Source: Rhodococcus erythropolis NBRC 15567 (lineage in GTDB: Bacteria > Actinomycetota > Actinomycetes > Mycobacteriales > Mycobacteriaceae). Taken from it: DNA of 64,000 bases. This document shows positions 16,106 to 23,764 of the stretch, in pieces. The stretch's first letter is position 1, and every line of letters starts with the position of its first letter. The notes below the pieces were generated by a model that saw nothing but the letters and a program-made list of their open reading frames with translations, did no database searches and was not told where the DNA came from. Where the stretch lies: NCBI RefSeq assembly GCF_001552595.1, contig NZ_BCRM01000028.1, positions 20,239 to 84,238 on the forward strand, written 5' to 3'. A program made the position numbers and the translations under genes.

Positions 16106-17707
16106 ATGAAACACCGCTCTTATCCGGCACTTGCAACGGCCGCGGGGCTCGCACTCGTGTTGTCGGCTTGCAGCTCGGGAGACACGTCCTCGGGCTCCGA
16201 CGGCGGTGAACCTCTGACAGACGGAACCTTCCGTTATGCGTTGCAAGCCGATCCGGGTGCACTCAACCCGATCATGTCCGGCTCCGCGGCAACCGCTGAC
16301 ATCTCGAGGCTGGCCTACGACTCCCTGGTCTACCAGGATCCGGACACCAGTGAATTCAAACCGTGGTTGGCAGAGAAATGGGAAGAGACGCCGACCTCCG
16401 CATCCTTCACCATCCGCGAGGGAGTGACCTGTACCGACGGGTCGACGCTGAACGCGCAGACCGTCGCGAACAACATCAACTTCGTGGCTGATCCGGCCAA
16501 CGGTTCACAACAACGCGGCACCACGGTCCCCGTAGGCGCTTCGGCCACTGCCGATCCCGCGACCCGCACCATCACGGTCACCACTCCGGCGCCGAGCCCC
16601 TTCCTCCTCCTCACGGTCAGTCGCCTCCCGATCATGTGCGACGCCGGACTCGCGGACCCGACCGCCTCGAACAAGAAGTCTCTCGGTTCCGGGATGTTCG
16701 AAGTCACCGAAGTCGCCGCCAACGACCACTACACGTTCGAGCGTCGTGACGGCTACAACTGGGGCCCCGACGACACCACCTCCGACACACCAGGTGTCCC
16801 CAAGACCGTCATCGCTGTCATGGCACCCAATGTCAGCACCGCCGCAAACCAGCTTCTCTCCGGCGAACTCAACGCATCTCCGATCGCCGGTCCGGACAAG
16901 GACCGGATCGAAGCCGCCAATTTCGCCTCGATCAATCGCCCGATGCCGTCCGGTCAGATGTACTTCAACCAGATCGCGAACAATCCCACCAGCGATCCCG
17001 CCGTTCGCAAAGCACTCATCCAGGGAGTCAATCTCGACGATCTGGCAGAAGTTATCACTGCCGGCCAGGGCACCCGCGCAACAAGTCTCGTCGGTGTAGA
17101 GCCCCGCGCCTGCGTGTACGACTCCGTCACCGGCAACATTCCGGACTACGACGTCAGCGCAGCGAAGGCAACCTTGGACGCGGCCGGCTGGACCGCCGGG
17201 TCGGACGGAAAACGAAGCAAAGACGGAAACCCGTTGACACTCCGCCTCTTCTACGCAGGAGGCGAAGAGGCTCGCAGCGCAGCAGCCGAACTCGCTCAAT
17301 CTGCATGGTCGGATCTCGGCGCAAACGTCGAGGTAACGGGAGCCGACCAGACCAAAGTTGTCGACGTCATGCTCAGCGGTAAAGACAACAATCAGTGGGA
17401 CATCGCATGGATCCAGATCAACAATTCGATTCCCAGCGGGTTCACCCCGTTCTTCACCGGACCTGCTCCGGCAGCCGGTAAGAATTTCTCTTCGATCAAC
17501 AACCCCGCCTACGAAGCAGCGGTGGCCAAGGCTTCCGCGTTGACCGGCGACGCAGCGTGCGCAGAGTGGGCAGACGCCGAGTCGCAGATCACCAAGACGG
17601 TGTCCGCGGTGCCGTTCGCGAATACGAACATGAGCTTCTACTTCAACAAGGCCGGGCTCGCATTCGGTAAGTCCTTCATCGGGTCTGCACTGCGTCTCTA
17701 CCAGTAG
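16106..17707 (+). CDS. Family 5 (peptide/nickel-type) binding lipoprotein, orphan
   Basis: A 533-residue extracytoplasmic solute-binding lipoprotein. It has a signal peptide ending in the lipobox LSAC (Cys22), then a Ser/Gly-rich linker and the family 5 fold (GALNPIMSG, WLAEKWEETP, DPAVRKALIQGVNLDDL). ACGGAGG precedes the ATG at good distance. Such proteins deliver peptides or related solutes to an ABC permease, but no permease or ATPase genes are adjacent. It is clearly paralogous to the lipoprotein at 27391-29010: both share an EV..NDH.T.ERRDGY.W.P stretch. It may feed a permease encoded elsewhere. Confidence 0.85.
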   Translation: MKHRSYPALATAAGLALVLSACSSGDTSSGSDGGEPLTDGTFRYALQADPGALNPIMSGSAATADISRLAYDSLVYQDPDTSEFKPWLAEKWEETPTSASFTIREGVTCTDGSTLNAQTVANNINFVADPANGSQQRGTTVPVGASATADPATRTITVTTPAPSPFLLLTVSRLPIMCDAGLADPTASNKKSLGSGMFEVTEVAANDHYTFERRDGYNWGPDDTTSDTPGVPKTVIAVMAPNVSTAANQLLSGELNASPIAGPDKDRIEAANFASINRPMPSGQMYFNQIANNPTSDPAVRKALIQGVNLDDLAEVITAGQGTRATSLVGVEPRACVYDSVTGNIPDYDVSAAKATLDAAGWTAGSDGKRSKDGNPLTLRLFYAGGEEARSAAAELAQSAWSDLGANVEVTGADQTKVVDVMLSGKDNNQWDIAWIQINNSIPSGFTPFFTGPAPAAGKNFSSINNPAYEAAVAKASALTGDAACAEWADAESQITKTVSAVPFANTNMSFYFNKAGLAFGKSFIGSALRLYQ

Positions 17708-17732
17708 TCCGATCGATCGAAACCCCTGTGGT

Positions 17733-17773
17733 AACGAGATATGTCAGATCAGTGCGATCTGACGTATCTCGTT
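17733..17773. terminator. Bidirectional hairpin terminator
   Basis: An inverted repeat with 18-bp arms (17733-17750, 17756-17773), one G-T-type mismatch and a 5-base loop. It follows the binding lipoprotein by 25 bp and covers the last codons of the broken QueD-like gene on the other strand. Confidence 0.75.
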
Positions 17774-18139
17774 GCCACACCTATCGTCTCGTTGTCCAGC
17801 TCGACGTAGGTCAGCTGAGGAATCGTGGACGCAAGTTCCGTGAAAGACCACTTCGCAACGTTCTCGAATGACGGACGGAAATCGAAAATCTCCGGCCAGA
17901 CACCGCTCGCCAATCGCTCGGCGCACCGATCGACGGACTCGTCGAGAGCGTCCGTGTCGACAAACCATCCACGTTCGCCGAGTTGGTCGTCCTCGAACGA
18001 GAACCCGACTCGCATCGTCACACGAAATCCCTCGGCAGGCATCAGCGGCGGCAAATTCTTTGCGTCCCGCACGGGTGCCGGAAGCCGCCGGAAACCCTTG
18101 CCTCACAGCGAATGTACGACGGATCTCGATGCTGAACAT
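17749..18139 (-). pseudogene. PTPS/QueD-like gene broken by a 10-bp duplication
   Basis: Two minus-strand frames together encode one small protein resembling 6-pyruvoyl-tetrahydropterin synthase/6-carboxytetrahydropterin synthase. Frame 1 from ATG 18139 reads FSIEIRRTFAVRQGFPA and then departs from the expected sequence. Frame 2 (to 17749) reads PAPVRDAKNLPPLMPAEGF, then WFVDTDALDE, RPSFENVAKWSF and ETIGVATRY, like the PTSEN...ET motifs of the family. At the joint, GCCGGAA occurs at 18077-18083 and again at 18087-18093, a 10-bp duplication; removing one unit restores a single frame (GFPAPVRDAK). The typical zinc-binding HxH is not evident, so even the intact form may be divergent. A sequencing error is also possible. 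Confidence 0.55.
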
Positions 18140-18174
18140 GACGACCACGGTATCAATGTTCGTCGAGCACAGTT

Positions 18175-18540
18175 CTACGAGCGAACGAGCCTCGCAATCG
18201 CGTCGGTCGCTTCCTTCACCTTTGCCTCCGCCTCGGGACCACCGTCAACGGCAGCTTTGACGACGCAGTGGCTGATGTGGTCCTCGAGCAGCCCCATGGC
18301 CACCGCGTGGAGAGCCTTGGTCATCGCCGAAACCTGCGTGAGAATGTCGATGCAGTACTTGTCCTCGTCGACCATGCGCTGCAGGCCGCGGGCTTGACCC
18401 TCGATGCGACGCAGGCGCCCTAGGTAGTCGTCCTTGGCGGTGATGTAGCCGTGGGAATCACCCGTGCAGCACACATCGCCGGTCGTATCATTGCCCGGGG
18501 CACTGCTTGGAGCGTTGCCCACTGCTGTCGCTTCCGACAT
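18175..18540 (-). CDS. csoR: CsoR-family copper-sensing repressor
   Basis: A 121-residue CsoR/DUF156 repressor. The Cu(I) ligand set is intact with canonical spacing: Cys63, His88 and Cys92 (25 and 4 residues apart, as in mycobacterial CsoR). The all-helical DNA-binding core starts at DYLGRLRRIEGQARGLQRMV (39-58). The N-terminal 30 residues are variable and include an extra CC pair at 24-25. AGGAGGA precedes the ATG. Family members release operators of the TACC...GGTA type when they bind Cu(I); four such boxes lie within the next 5 kb. No copper ATPase or chaperone gene is present in this island. Confidence 0.92.
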   Translation of the reverse strand: MSEATAVGNAPSSAPGNDTTGDVCCTGDSHGYITAKDDYLGRLRRIEGQARGLQRMVDEDKYCIDILTQVSAMTKALHAVAMGLLEDHISHCVVKAAVDGGPEAEAKVKEATDAIARLVRS

Positions 18541-18738
18541 TCGATGTCCTCCTGTTCGTCAACGCGTGACCTCGCAACAATTCTCGTTACCGGGGCGATG
18601 AGCGGATACTCTTCGACTTCCGTTGTCTTGCAGAGCAATCACTGCGCACATCGCCACGCATTTCGCTACTGCACGAACAGATGGGTGCATGGTGATCGCC
18701 CATGCCCGTTTTCCCGTTGCTGCGAAACTCATTCGGTC

Positions 18739-19485
18739 TCAGTGCCCGTGGTGCGAGTGGCTCGAGTGTTCGACCCCAGGCGTGGTCGCATTGTCGGCCG
18801 TCAGAGTGAATTCCGCCGTACGCACCACTTCGCCATGTTTGAAGTCCAGGAACAACCGGTAGTCCTCAGCGCTCGGCATGTTGGCGTAGAAGGTGATTGC
18901 CGGTCCAGCCGGCGTGACACCGTCACCCGGATGACCATCCGGATGCACATGGAGATAGGCGAGGTCGGAGGCACGCAACGCGACCAGATGCCCGTACGCG
19001 GCAAGGTAGGGCTGCAAGTCTGTGACCGGGATTCCGTCACGACTGACCGAGAGCGTGAGCTTCGATGTCTGGCCGGCATGGGCCGCGCCTTCGAGAGAGA
19101 CGGTATAGCCGTCGACCGTCGTGACGGCAGCAGCGGCGGGCAACGGCCGAGGATCATAGGACCCGGCGACGCGTACATCCGCACTCAGCGTCATTCCGTC
19201 ACCCCCGTCCGGGGTGAAGTCAGCGAAGACTCGGTAGTCTCCCGCGTGATCGAAATCGACTGACACACGCCAGTTTCCGTTCTCGTCCAATTCGGGATGC
19301 ACGTGCTGGAATCCGGTCAGGTCCAGACCGACCACGATCAGATGCAACTGCTTGTCGTGGGTGTCGGTGTACCTGGTCAACGGAGTTCCAACCGAATCCA
19401 GGATCCGGAACTGCAAGGGGACATGGCTGCCGACGGCCGCCTCCGACGTTGCCAATTCCAGTGTGTAGCCGTTGCCGCTGAACAT
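18739..19485 (-). CDS. Metal-resistance-associated protein, no signal peptide
   Basis: About 248 residues with repeated His-containing Ig-like segments: HDKQLHLIVVGLDLTGFQHVHPELDENGNWRVSVDF and later LVALRASDLAYLHVHPDGHP, ending in the His-rich tail HSSHSHHGH. Actinobacterial homologues found near copper genes are usually exported and carry a signal peptide or membrane anchor; here neither is encoded. ATG 19485 is preferred because GGAGGG stands 5 bases upstream. A longer TTG form from 19569 would add 28 residues without creating a signal sequence. The promoter region contains a CsoR box at 19577-19595, so copper induction is likely. Confidence 0.65.
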   Translation of the reverse strand: MFSGNGYTLELATSEAAVGSHVPLQFRILDSVGTPLTRYTDTHDKQLHLIVVGLDLTGFQHVHPELDENGNWRVSVDFDHAGDYRVFADFTPDGGDGMTLSADVRVAGSYDPRPLPAAAAVTTVDGYTVSLEGAAHAGQTSKLTLSVSRDGIPVTDLQPYLAAYGHLVALRASDLAYLHVHPDGHPGDGVTPAGPAITFYANMPSAEDYRLFLDFKHGEVVRTAEFTLTADNATTPGVEHSSHSHHGH

Positions 19486-19576
19486 CTTGCCCTCCAAAGT
19501 TTGGGTCGGCAGCACTTTCGTTGCCGTCTGCGTCGGGTTCAACACTCCTTGAATTCGAACCTGTTGCAATTTGTAC

Positions 19577-19595
19577 CATACCCCCCTAGGGTATG
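19577..19595. promoter_or_regulatory. CsoR-type operator A
   Basis: CATACCCCCCTAGGGTATG: 7-bp perfect arms around a 5-bp centre, equal to TACC-N7-GGTA. It lies between the metal-resistance protein (minus strand) and a small ORF plus MFS gene (plus strand) and could serve both. Confidence 0.75.
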
Positions 19596-19639
19596 CAACG
19601 AACTACTCGAACACCATGAATTCACTCGAAGGAGATCCG

Positions 19640-19780
19640 ATGCGCATCTACGCAGAGCGCCGGCCGAATGAGTTCCAAGAACAGCATTTCCCCGCGCACC
19701 TCAACGAAGCGCTGCGCCGATGTCGCCCAGGCTCGCTTTCGACACCCCCTGACCACACGAGCATCACCTATACCCCGTAG
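19640..19780 (+). CDS. Small ORF between two CsoR boxes
   Basis: A 46-residue ORF with an excellent ribosome site (GAAGGAGATCCG-ATG). The product (MRIYAERRPNEFQ..., one Cys near residue 31) matches nothing I recognise and has no membrane segment. It begins 45 bp after CsoR box A, and its TAG stop lies inside box B (19771-19785), 17 bp before the MFS gene. It may be a leader peptide, a small metal-handling protein or a remnant. A second small ORF at 23642 has the same layout. Confidence 0.45.
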   Translation: MRIYAERRPNEFQEQHFPAHLNEALRRCRPGSLSTPPDHTSITYTP

Positions 19781-19785
19781 AGGTA
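19771..19785. promoter_or_regulatory. CsoR-type operator B
   Basis: TACCCCGTAGAGGTA: TACC and GGTA arms around seven bases, the same spacing as the other three boxes in this island. It overlaps the stop codon of the small ORF and lies just before the MFS ribosome site. Confidence 0.55.
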
Positions 19786-19796
19786 AGGAACTCAGA

Positions 19797-21227
19797 ATGT
19801 CCACACAACCGAAATCCACCCGTAAGTGGTGGGCGTTGGCGTTGATCGCCGCCGCTCAGTTCATGGTCATCATGGACACCTCGATCATCGGTGTCGCTCT
19901 CCCCCAGATGCAGAGCGATCTCGGCTTTTCCCAGGAAGGCCTGACCTGGGTCTTCAATGCGTACGTCATCGCATTCGGCGGGCTACTCCTCCTCGGCGGC
20001 CGCCTGTCCGACCTGTTCGGCGCCCGCAGAGTGTTCTCCGCTGGTTGGCTGATCCTGCTGATCGGTTCCGTTGTCGCCGGTGCCGCCGGTAACGTTGCCG
20101 TCGAACTTGCGGGCCGCGCCGTTCAGGGTGCCGGTGCCGCACTCATCGCACCATCGGCGCTCACCTTGCTGATGATGCTGTTCGGCAGCACGCAGAAAGA
20201 GATGACCAAGGCGCTGTCCATCTACGGCGCTGCCGCCCCGGCAGGCGGTACGGCCGGAGTGTTCCTCGGCGGCGTCATCACCGAATACACCAGCTGGCCT
20301 TGGGTGTTTTACCTCAACATTCCCATCGCCGTCATCGCGCTGATCGCTACTCCCCTCCTGATGCCGAACGCACCGGCACGTACCGGGTCGATCGACTTCC
20401 TCGGCGCACTCGCTGTCACCGCAGGTCTTGCTGTCGGAGTCTTCGGCATCGTCAGAGCACCTGATGTCGGATGGGGATCCGGGCAGACGTGGCTGGCGCT
20501 CGCCGTTTCGGCCGCGCTGTTGGGTGCATTCGTGTTGATCCAGTCCAAGCGTCGGGAACCTCTGGTGCGTCTGGGAATCTTCAAGGCGCCCAACCTCGGT
20601 GCCGCGAACATCGCTCAGCTCGTCCTCGGCGCTGCCTGGATACCGATGTGGTTCTTCCTGAACCTGTACCTGCAGCAAGTGCTCGGATACAGCGCCTTCC
20701 CGGCCGGTGCGGCGCTGCTGCCGATGACGATCTTCGTCATGCTCGGCATGGTCGTCGTGGCACCACGGGCCATGGCACGCTTCGGTGCAAAAGCGATGAT
20801 CGTGACCGGATTGCTGGTACTGGGAATCGGTTTGGGTTGGATGTCGTTGATCCGGCCCACCGGCAACTTCTGGGTCGACGTACTGCCGGCGTCGCTCGTG
20901 GCTGCGGCAGGTATGACGCTGGCGTTCATTCCCTCACTCGGTACGGCGATTTCGGCTGCACGCCCGGAAGAGGGCGGATTGGCTTCCGGCATCGTCAACG
21001 TCAGCTACCAGGTCGGCTCGGCTGTCGGCCTCGCGGTGATGACCGCGATCGCAGCAGTGTTCGGCGCTGATCAACTCGGTGACCTGACGGAGTTGACGAA
21101 CGGTTTCTCCGCCGTGTTCCTGGGAGCAGCCGCCATCGCAGTGGTGGGCGCAGCAATCACCGCGGTCGTGATGCGGTCGACCAAGGTCGACGATCCTCGA
21201 ACCGTTCAATCCACCGTCAATTCTTGA
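19797..21227 (+). CDS. MFS drug/metabolite exporter, DHA2 type
   Basis: A 476-residue major facilitator protein with the typical first helix (WWALALIAAAQFMVIMDTSIIGVALP), motif A as GRLSDLFGARRVF and motif C-like GAAAPAGGTAGVFLGG. Hydrophobicity suggests 12-14 membrane segments, as in the EmrB/QacA group. The ATG at 19797 is preceded by AGGTAAGGAA. Its promoter region carries CsoR boxes A and B, which suggests a copper-linked role such as export of a metal complex; family members more often export drugs. A perfect hairpin follows at 21234. Confidence 0.85.
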   Translation: MSTQPKSTRKWWALALIAAAQFMVIMDTSIIGVALPQMQSDLGFSQEGLTWVFNAYVIAFGGLLLLGGRLSDLFGARRVFSAGWLILLIGSVVAGAAGNVAVELAGRAVQGAGAALIAPSALTLLMMLFGSTQKEMTKALSIYGAAAPAGGTAGVFLGGVITEYTSWPWVFYLNIPIAVIALIATPLLMPNAPARTGSIDFLGALAVTAGLAVGVFGIVRAPDVGWGSGQTWLALAVSAALLGAFVLIQSKRREPLVRLGIFKAPNLGAANIAQLVLGAAWIPMWFFLNLYLQQVLGYSAFPAGAALLPMTIFVMLGMVVVAPRAMARFGAKAMIVTGLLVLGIGLGWMSLIRPTGNFWVDVLPASLVAAAGMTLAFIPSLGTAISAARPEEGGLASGIVNVSYQVGSAVGLAVMTAIAAVFGADQLGDLTELTNGFSAVFLGAAAIAVVGAAITAVVMRSTKVDDPRTVQSTVNS

Positions 21228-21233
21228 CCAACT

Positions 21234-21279
21234 CCGGTGGTGGGTTCGGCCGGCTGTCACCAGCCGAACCCACCACCGG
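21234..21279 (+). terminator. Hairpin after MFS gene
   Basis: Perfect 17-bp arms (21234-21250 and 21263-21279) around a 12-base loop, directly after the MFS stop and 21 bp before the AhpD-like gene. No T-run follows, so read-through into the next gene is possible. Confidence 0.7.
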
Positions 21280-21300
21280 CGGAACCACTTAGGACTCGTT

Positions 21301-21828
21301 ATGTCGCGCCTTGCATCTCTCACGCCCACCACCGCTGTCGGTGCATCTAAAGACCTTCTCGCCGAACTCGTCAACCGTCATGGACAGGTCGGTGACATGG
21401 TCGCGGCGATGGCTCATTCGCCCGCCGTACTGGGTGGCTATCTGCAACTCAGCCGGGCAATGAAGCGAGCGAAACTGAGCCGCAAGATCACCGAGCGAAT
21501 CTCGATCGCCGTGCAGGTCCAGCAAGGTTGCGCTGTTTGCCTCGAAGCCCACGTTGCCGCCGCGCACGCCAACGGCGTCGAGGCGGACGAGATCGAGCGT
21601 GCCCGCGCGGGCACGTCCGCCGATCCTGCCATCGCGGCAATGATCGACCTCGGACTTCGCGTCTATCGGGAGCCTGCCTCGATTTCAGACGAACACATCG
21701 CGGGCCTTCGAGCGCACGGCTACGGTGATCGCGAGATCGCCGACGTCGTCGGAATCGTCGCCCTCAATGTCCTGACCGGAGCTTTCAATCTTGTCGCGGG
21801 AGTGAAACCAGATGAACCGGACCGCTAG
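21301..21828 (+). CDS. AhpD-like carboxymuconolactone decarboxylase family protein
   Basis: A 175-residue helical protein with the AhpD signature EAHVAA preceded by CAVC (residues 79-82): two cysteines and a nearby His, as in the peroxidase-reducing active site of AhpD-like proteins. Typical roles are alkylhydroperoxide reduction or undefined redox reactions. It lies between two MFS genes and overlaps the second by 17 bp, so AhpD-like protein and transporter are probably co-translated. Redox-active substrate handling in the copper island is an inference. Confidence 0.82.
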   Translation: MSRLASLTPTTAVGASKDLLAELVNRHGQVGDMVAAMAHSPAVLGGYLQLSRAMKRAKLSRKITERISIAVQVQQGCAVCLEAHVAAAHANGVEADEIERARAGTSADPAIAAMIDLGLRVYREPASISDEHIAGLRAHGYGDREIADVVGIVALNVLTGAFNLVAGVKPDEPDR

Positions 21829-23134
21829 GACCGCACCGGAACGGAACAGCATGCGTCTGTTCTTGATTCGCGACTATCGCCTGCTCTTCAGCGCCCAGAT
21901 CATCGCGCTGTTCGGCACCGGATTGGCGACGGTTGCGCTGGGTCTACTCGCCTACGAACTCGCTGGGCCGAGCGCCGGAGCTGTGCTGGCCACCGCGCTG
22001 ACGATCAAGATGTCCCTGTACGTCGTGATCGCTCCACTCGCGGCGGCGTACGTCGACCGGTTGCCGAGACGGGCTTTCCTCGTTGCCCTCGACGCCCTTC
22101 GTGCAGCGGTCGTGATCGCATTGCCCTTCGTCAGCGAGATCTGGCACATCTACGTGCTGGTAGGCGTTCTCCAAGCTGCGTCGGCAGCGTTCACTCCCAC
22201 GTTCCAAGCGGTCATCCCTGACATCGTGACCGACGAGGCCGATTTCACCCGCGCACTGTCGGCATCGCAGGTCGCTTACACGATGGAAAGCCTGCTCAGC
22301 CCTGTTCTTGCCGCAGTCGCACTGTCCTTCATGACATTCAACCTGTTGTTCGTCGCCACCTCCGTGGGCTTTGCGGTCTCGGCACTGCTCGTGCTGGCCA
22401 CCCGAATCCCCAACGCTCGCCGGAGTACTCACCGCAAGGCGTGGGATCGGATCGCGTCGGGGGTGCGAATCTTCGTGACCACACCGCGACTGCGCGGCAT
22501 CATGGCACTCAATCTCGTGGTGGCAGCAGCCGGTTCGATCGTCGTGGTCAACACCGTCAACTACGTCCGCGACGAGCTCGGTGGAACCCAATCCGACGTG
22601 GCGTGGATGCTTGCCGCGTCAGGCACCGGCACGTTGGTGACCGCGCTGCTTCTTCCACGCGTTCTCGACAGAACCGCTGAACGCACTGTGATGACAGCGG
22701 GTTCCGTTGTCTTGGTCGTCAGTGCCAGCGCGGCAGCAGCCCTCGCCGTGGCCGGTGTATTCACGTGGATGCTCACTGCCGCAGTGTGGGCACTCGTCGG
22801 CGCCGGGATGGCCATGATCGTCACGCCGACCGGAAAAGTACTTCGGCGCTCCGTCGACCCCGCAGGTATACCGGAGGTGTTCGCAGCCCAGTTCTCCCTG
22901 TCACACCTCGCCTGGCTTGTCACCTATCCGATCGCCGGATGGGTGGGTTCGAGCGCGGGATTTGCGGTCACCTGGAGCATCCTTGCAGCGCTTGCCGCAG
23001 TGGGAGCCGTTGCAGGATTTGCACTTTGGCCTCGGGAGACAGTTGCTGAATTGCCCGTACAAGCGACGTACGAAACCACGCGAGGCGAATGCACCTTGGC
23101 GGCCACCCAGTGCGCGTGCGCTCGCACCGTCTGA
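21812..23134 (+). CDS. MFS transporter, EntS/MFS_3-like
   Basis: A 440-residue MFS protein with 11-12 predicted membrane segments; it begins NSMRLFLIRDYRLLFSAQIIALFGTGLATVALGL, typical of the EntS/MFS_3 exporters. A loop YVDRLPRRAFLV corresponds to motif A. The start at 21812 lies inside the upstream AhpD-like gene; the in-frame ATG at 21851 would also give a complete transporter. The hydrophilic C-tail ends with several Cys residues (ECTLAATQCACARTV), unusual for this family and possibly metal-binding. Substrate unknown. Confidence 0.82.
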   Translation: MNRTARTAPERNSMRLFLIRDYRLLFSAQIIALFGTGLATVALGLLAYELAGPSAGAVLATALTIKMSLYVVIAPLAAAYVDRLPRRAFLVALDALRAAVVIALPFVSEIWHIYVLVGVLQAASAAFTPTFQAVIPDIVTDEADFTRALSASQVAYTMESLLSPVLAAVALSFMTFNLLFVATSVGFAVSALLVLATRIPNARRSTHRKAWDRIASGVRIFVTTPRLRGIMALNLVVAAAGSIVVVNTVNYVRDELGGTQSDVAWMLAASGTGTLVTALLLPRVLDRTAERTVMTAGSVVLVVSASAAAALAVAGVFTWMLTAAVWALVGAGMAMIVTPTGKVLRRSVDPAGIPEVFAAQFSLSHLAWLVTYPIAGWVGSSAGFAVTWSILAALAAVGAVAGFALWPRETVAELPVQATYETTRGECTLAATQCACARTV

Positions 23135-23172
23135 TGTCGACGGTCTGCCCGAACCCCGATTGGGCCTCAACG

Positions 23173-23209
23173 AAAGTGGTGGTGCAGCCATCGCCTGCAC
23201 CACCACTTT
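23173..23209. terminator. Bidirectional terminator
   Basis: Perfect 15-bp arms (23173-23187, 23195-23209) with a 7-base loop, between the convergent MFS and YHS-protein genes. The A-rich and T-rich ends of the arms suit termination in both directions. Confidence 0.8.
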
Positions 23210-23213
23210 TCGC

Positions 23214-23492
23214 TCAGCTCACGTCAGCGTACTTCCGCGGATTTGCGTCGAATCGAGGACCACAACCCTTGCAGCAAAACCAGTACCGATTACCTTCGTA
23301 GTCACGGAACAGGCCTTCCGCTTCGGCACGCGCCTTTTCGATCACACTGCCGGGCATGACCCGACATTCGACGAGTTCACTACTGCCAGAGTTGAGTAGG
23401 TCTTTCCCACCGGTCGGCATCGCCGTACCGACAGTGCCTACAGCGCCATTGGCGTCGGCCTTCGGGGTATTTCCACAGCCACAACTACTCAT
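23214..23492 (-). CDS. Small YHS-type metal-binding protein
   Basis: A 92-residue protein. The N-terminus is Cys-rich (MSSCGCGNTP) and the C-terminal half matches the YHS domain: Cys43 in VECRVMPGSV, then YWFCCKGCGPRFDANPRKYA with Cys73, Cys74 and Cys77. YHS domains occur in copper and heavy-metal resistance proteins. ATG 23492 with AGGAAT upstream is preferred over the longer in-frame ORF, which would run through operator C. The perfect CsoR-like palindrome 60 bp upstream makes copper control likely. Confidence 0.8.
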   Translation of the reverse strand: MSSCGCGNTPKADANGAVGTVGTAMPTGGKDLLNSGSSELVECRVMPGSVIEKARAEAEGLFRDYEGNRYWFCCKGCGPRFDANPRKYADVS

Positions 23493-23551
23493 TGGGATTC
23501 CTGTTCTTTTGCTGGACGGATGTGGCCCGGAAAGCGAGCCCGACACAACCA

Positions 23552-23578
23552 CCAATATACCCCCTATAGGTATATTGG
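23552..23578. promoter_or_regulatory. CsoR-type operator C, 27-bp palindrome
   Basis: Arms CCAATATACC (23552-23561) and GGTATATTGG (23569-23578) are perfect complements around CCCTATA. The core is TACC-N7-GGTA, as in the other boxes. It stands between the YHS gene (minus) and a small ORF plus DMT gene (plus). Confidence 0.8.
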
Positions 23579-23641
23579 AGATAACTTGAAGGTCTGCGCG
23601 TACAGCACCTCGACACATAAACCATTGCAGGAGAACGAATA

Positions 23642-23710
23642 ATGCGTCCCCAGTCTCGGATCACCTACAGCATCATGACACAAGAAGAATTATACCTACT
23701 GGGGGTATAG
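23642..23710 (+). CDS. 22-residue ORF ending inside a CsoR box
   Basis: ATG 23642 has a strong ribosome site (CAGGAGAACGAATA). It encodes MRPQSRITYSIMTQEELYLL followed by GV and stops with TAG in operator D (23691-23709). It follows operator C by 63 bp. The architecture repeats that of the small ORF at 19640 although the peptides are unrelated. A leader peptide or spurious ORF are both possible. Confidence 0.35.
   Translation: MRPQSRITYSIMTQEELYLLGV
23691..23709. promoter_or_regulatory. CsoR-type operator D
   Basis: TATACC (23691-23696) and GGTATA (23704-23709) flank TACTGGG, giving TACC-N7-GGTA spacing again. It lies 55 bp before the DMT transporter start. Confidence 0.65.
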
Positions 23711-23764
23711 GGTAGGTCTGGCATCGGCCATCCATGTCCGCGAGGTCGTCGACGAAGAGGCGCA

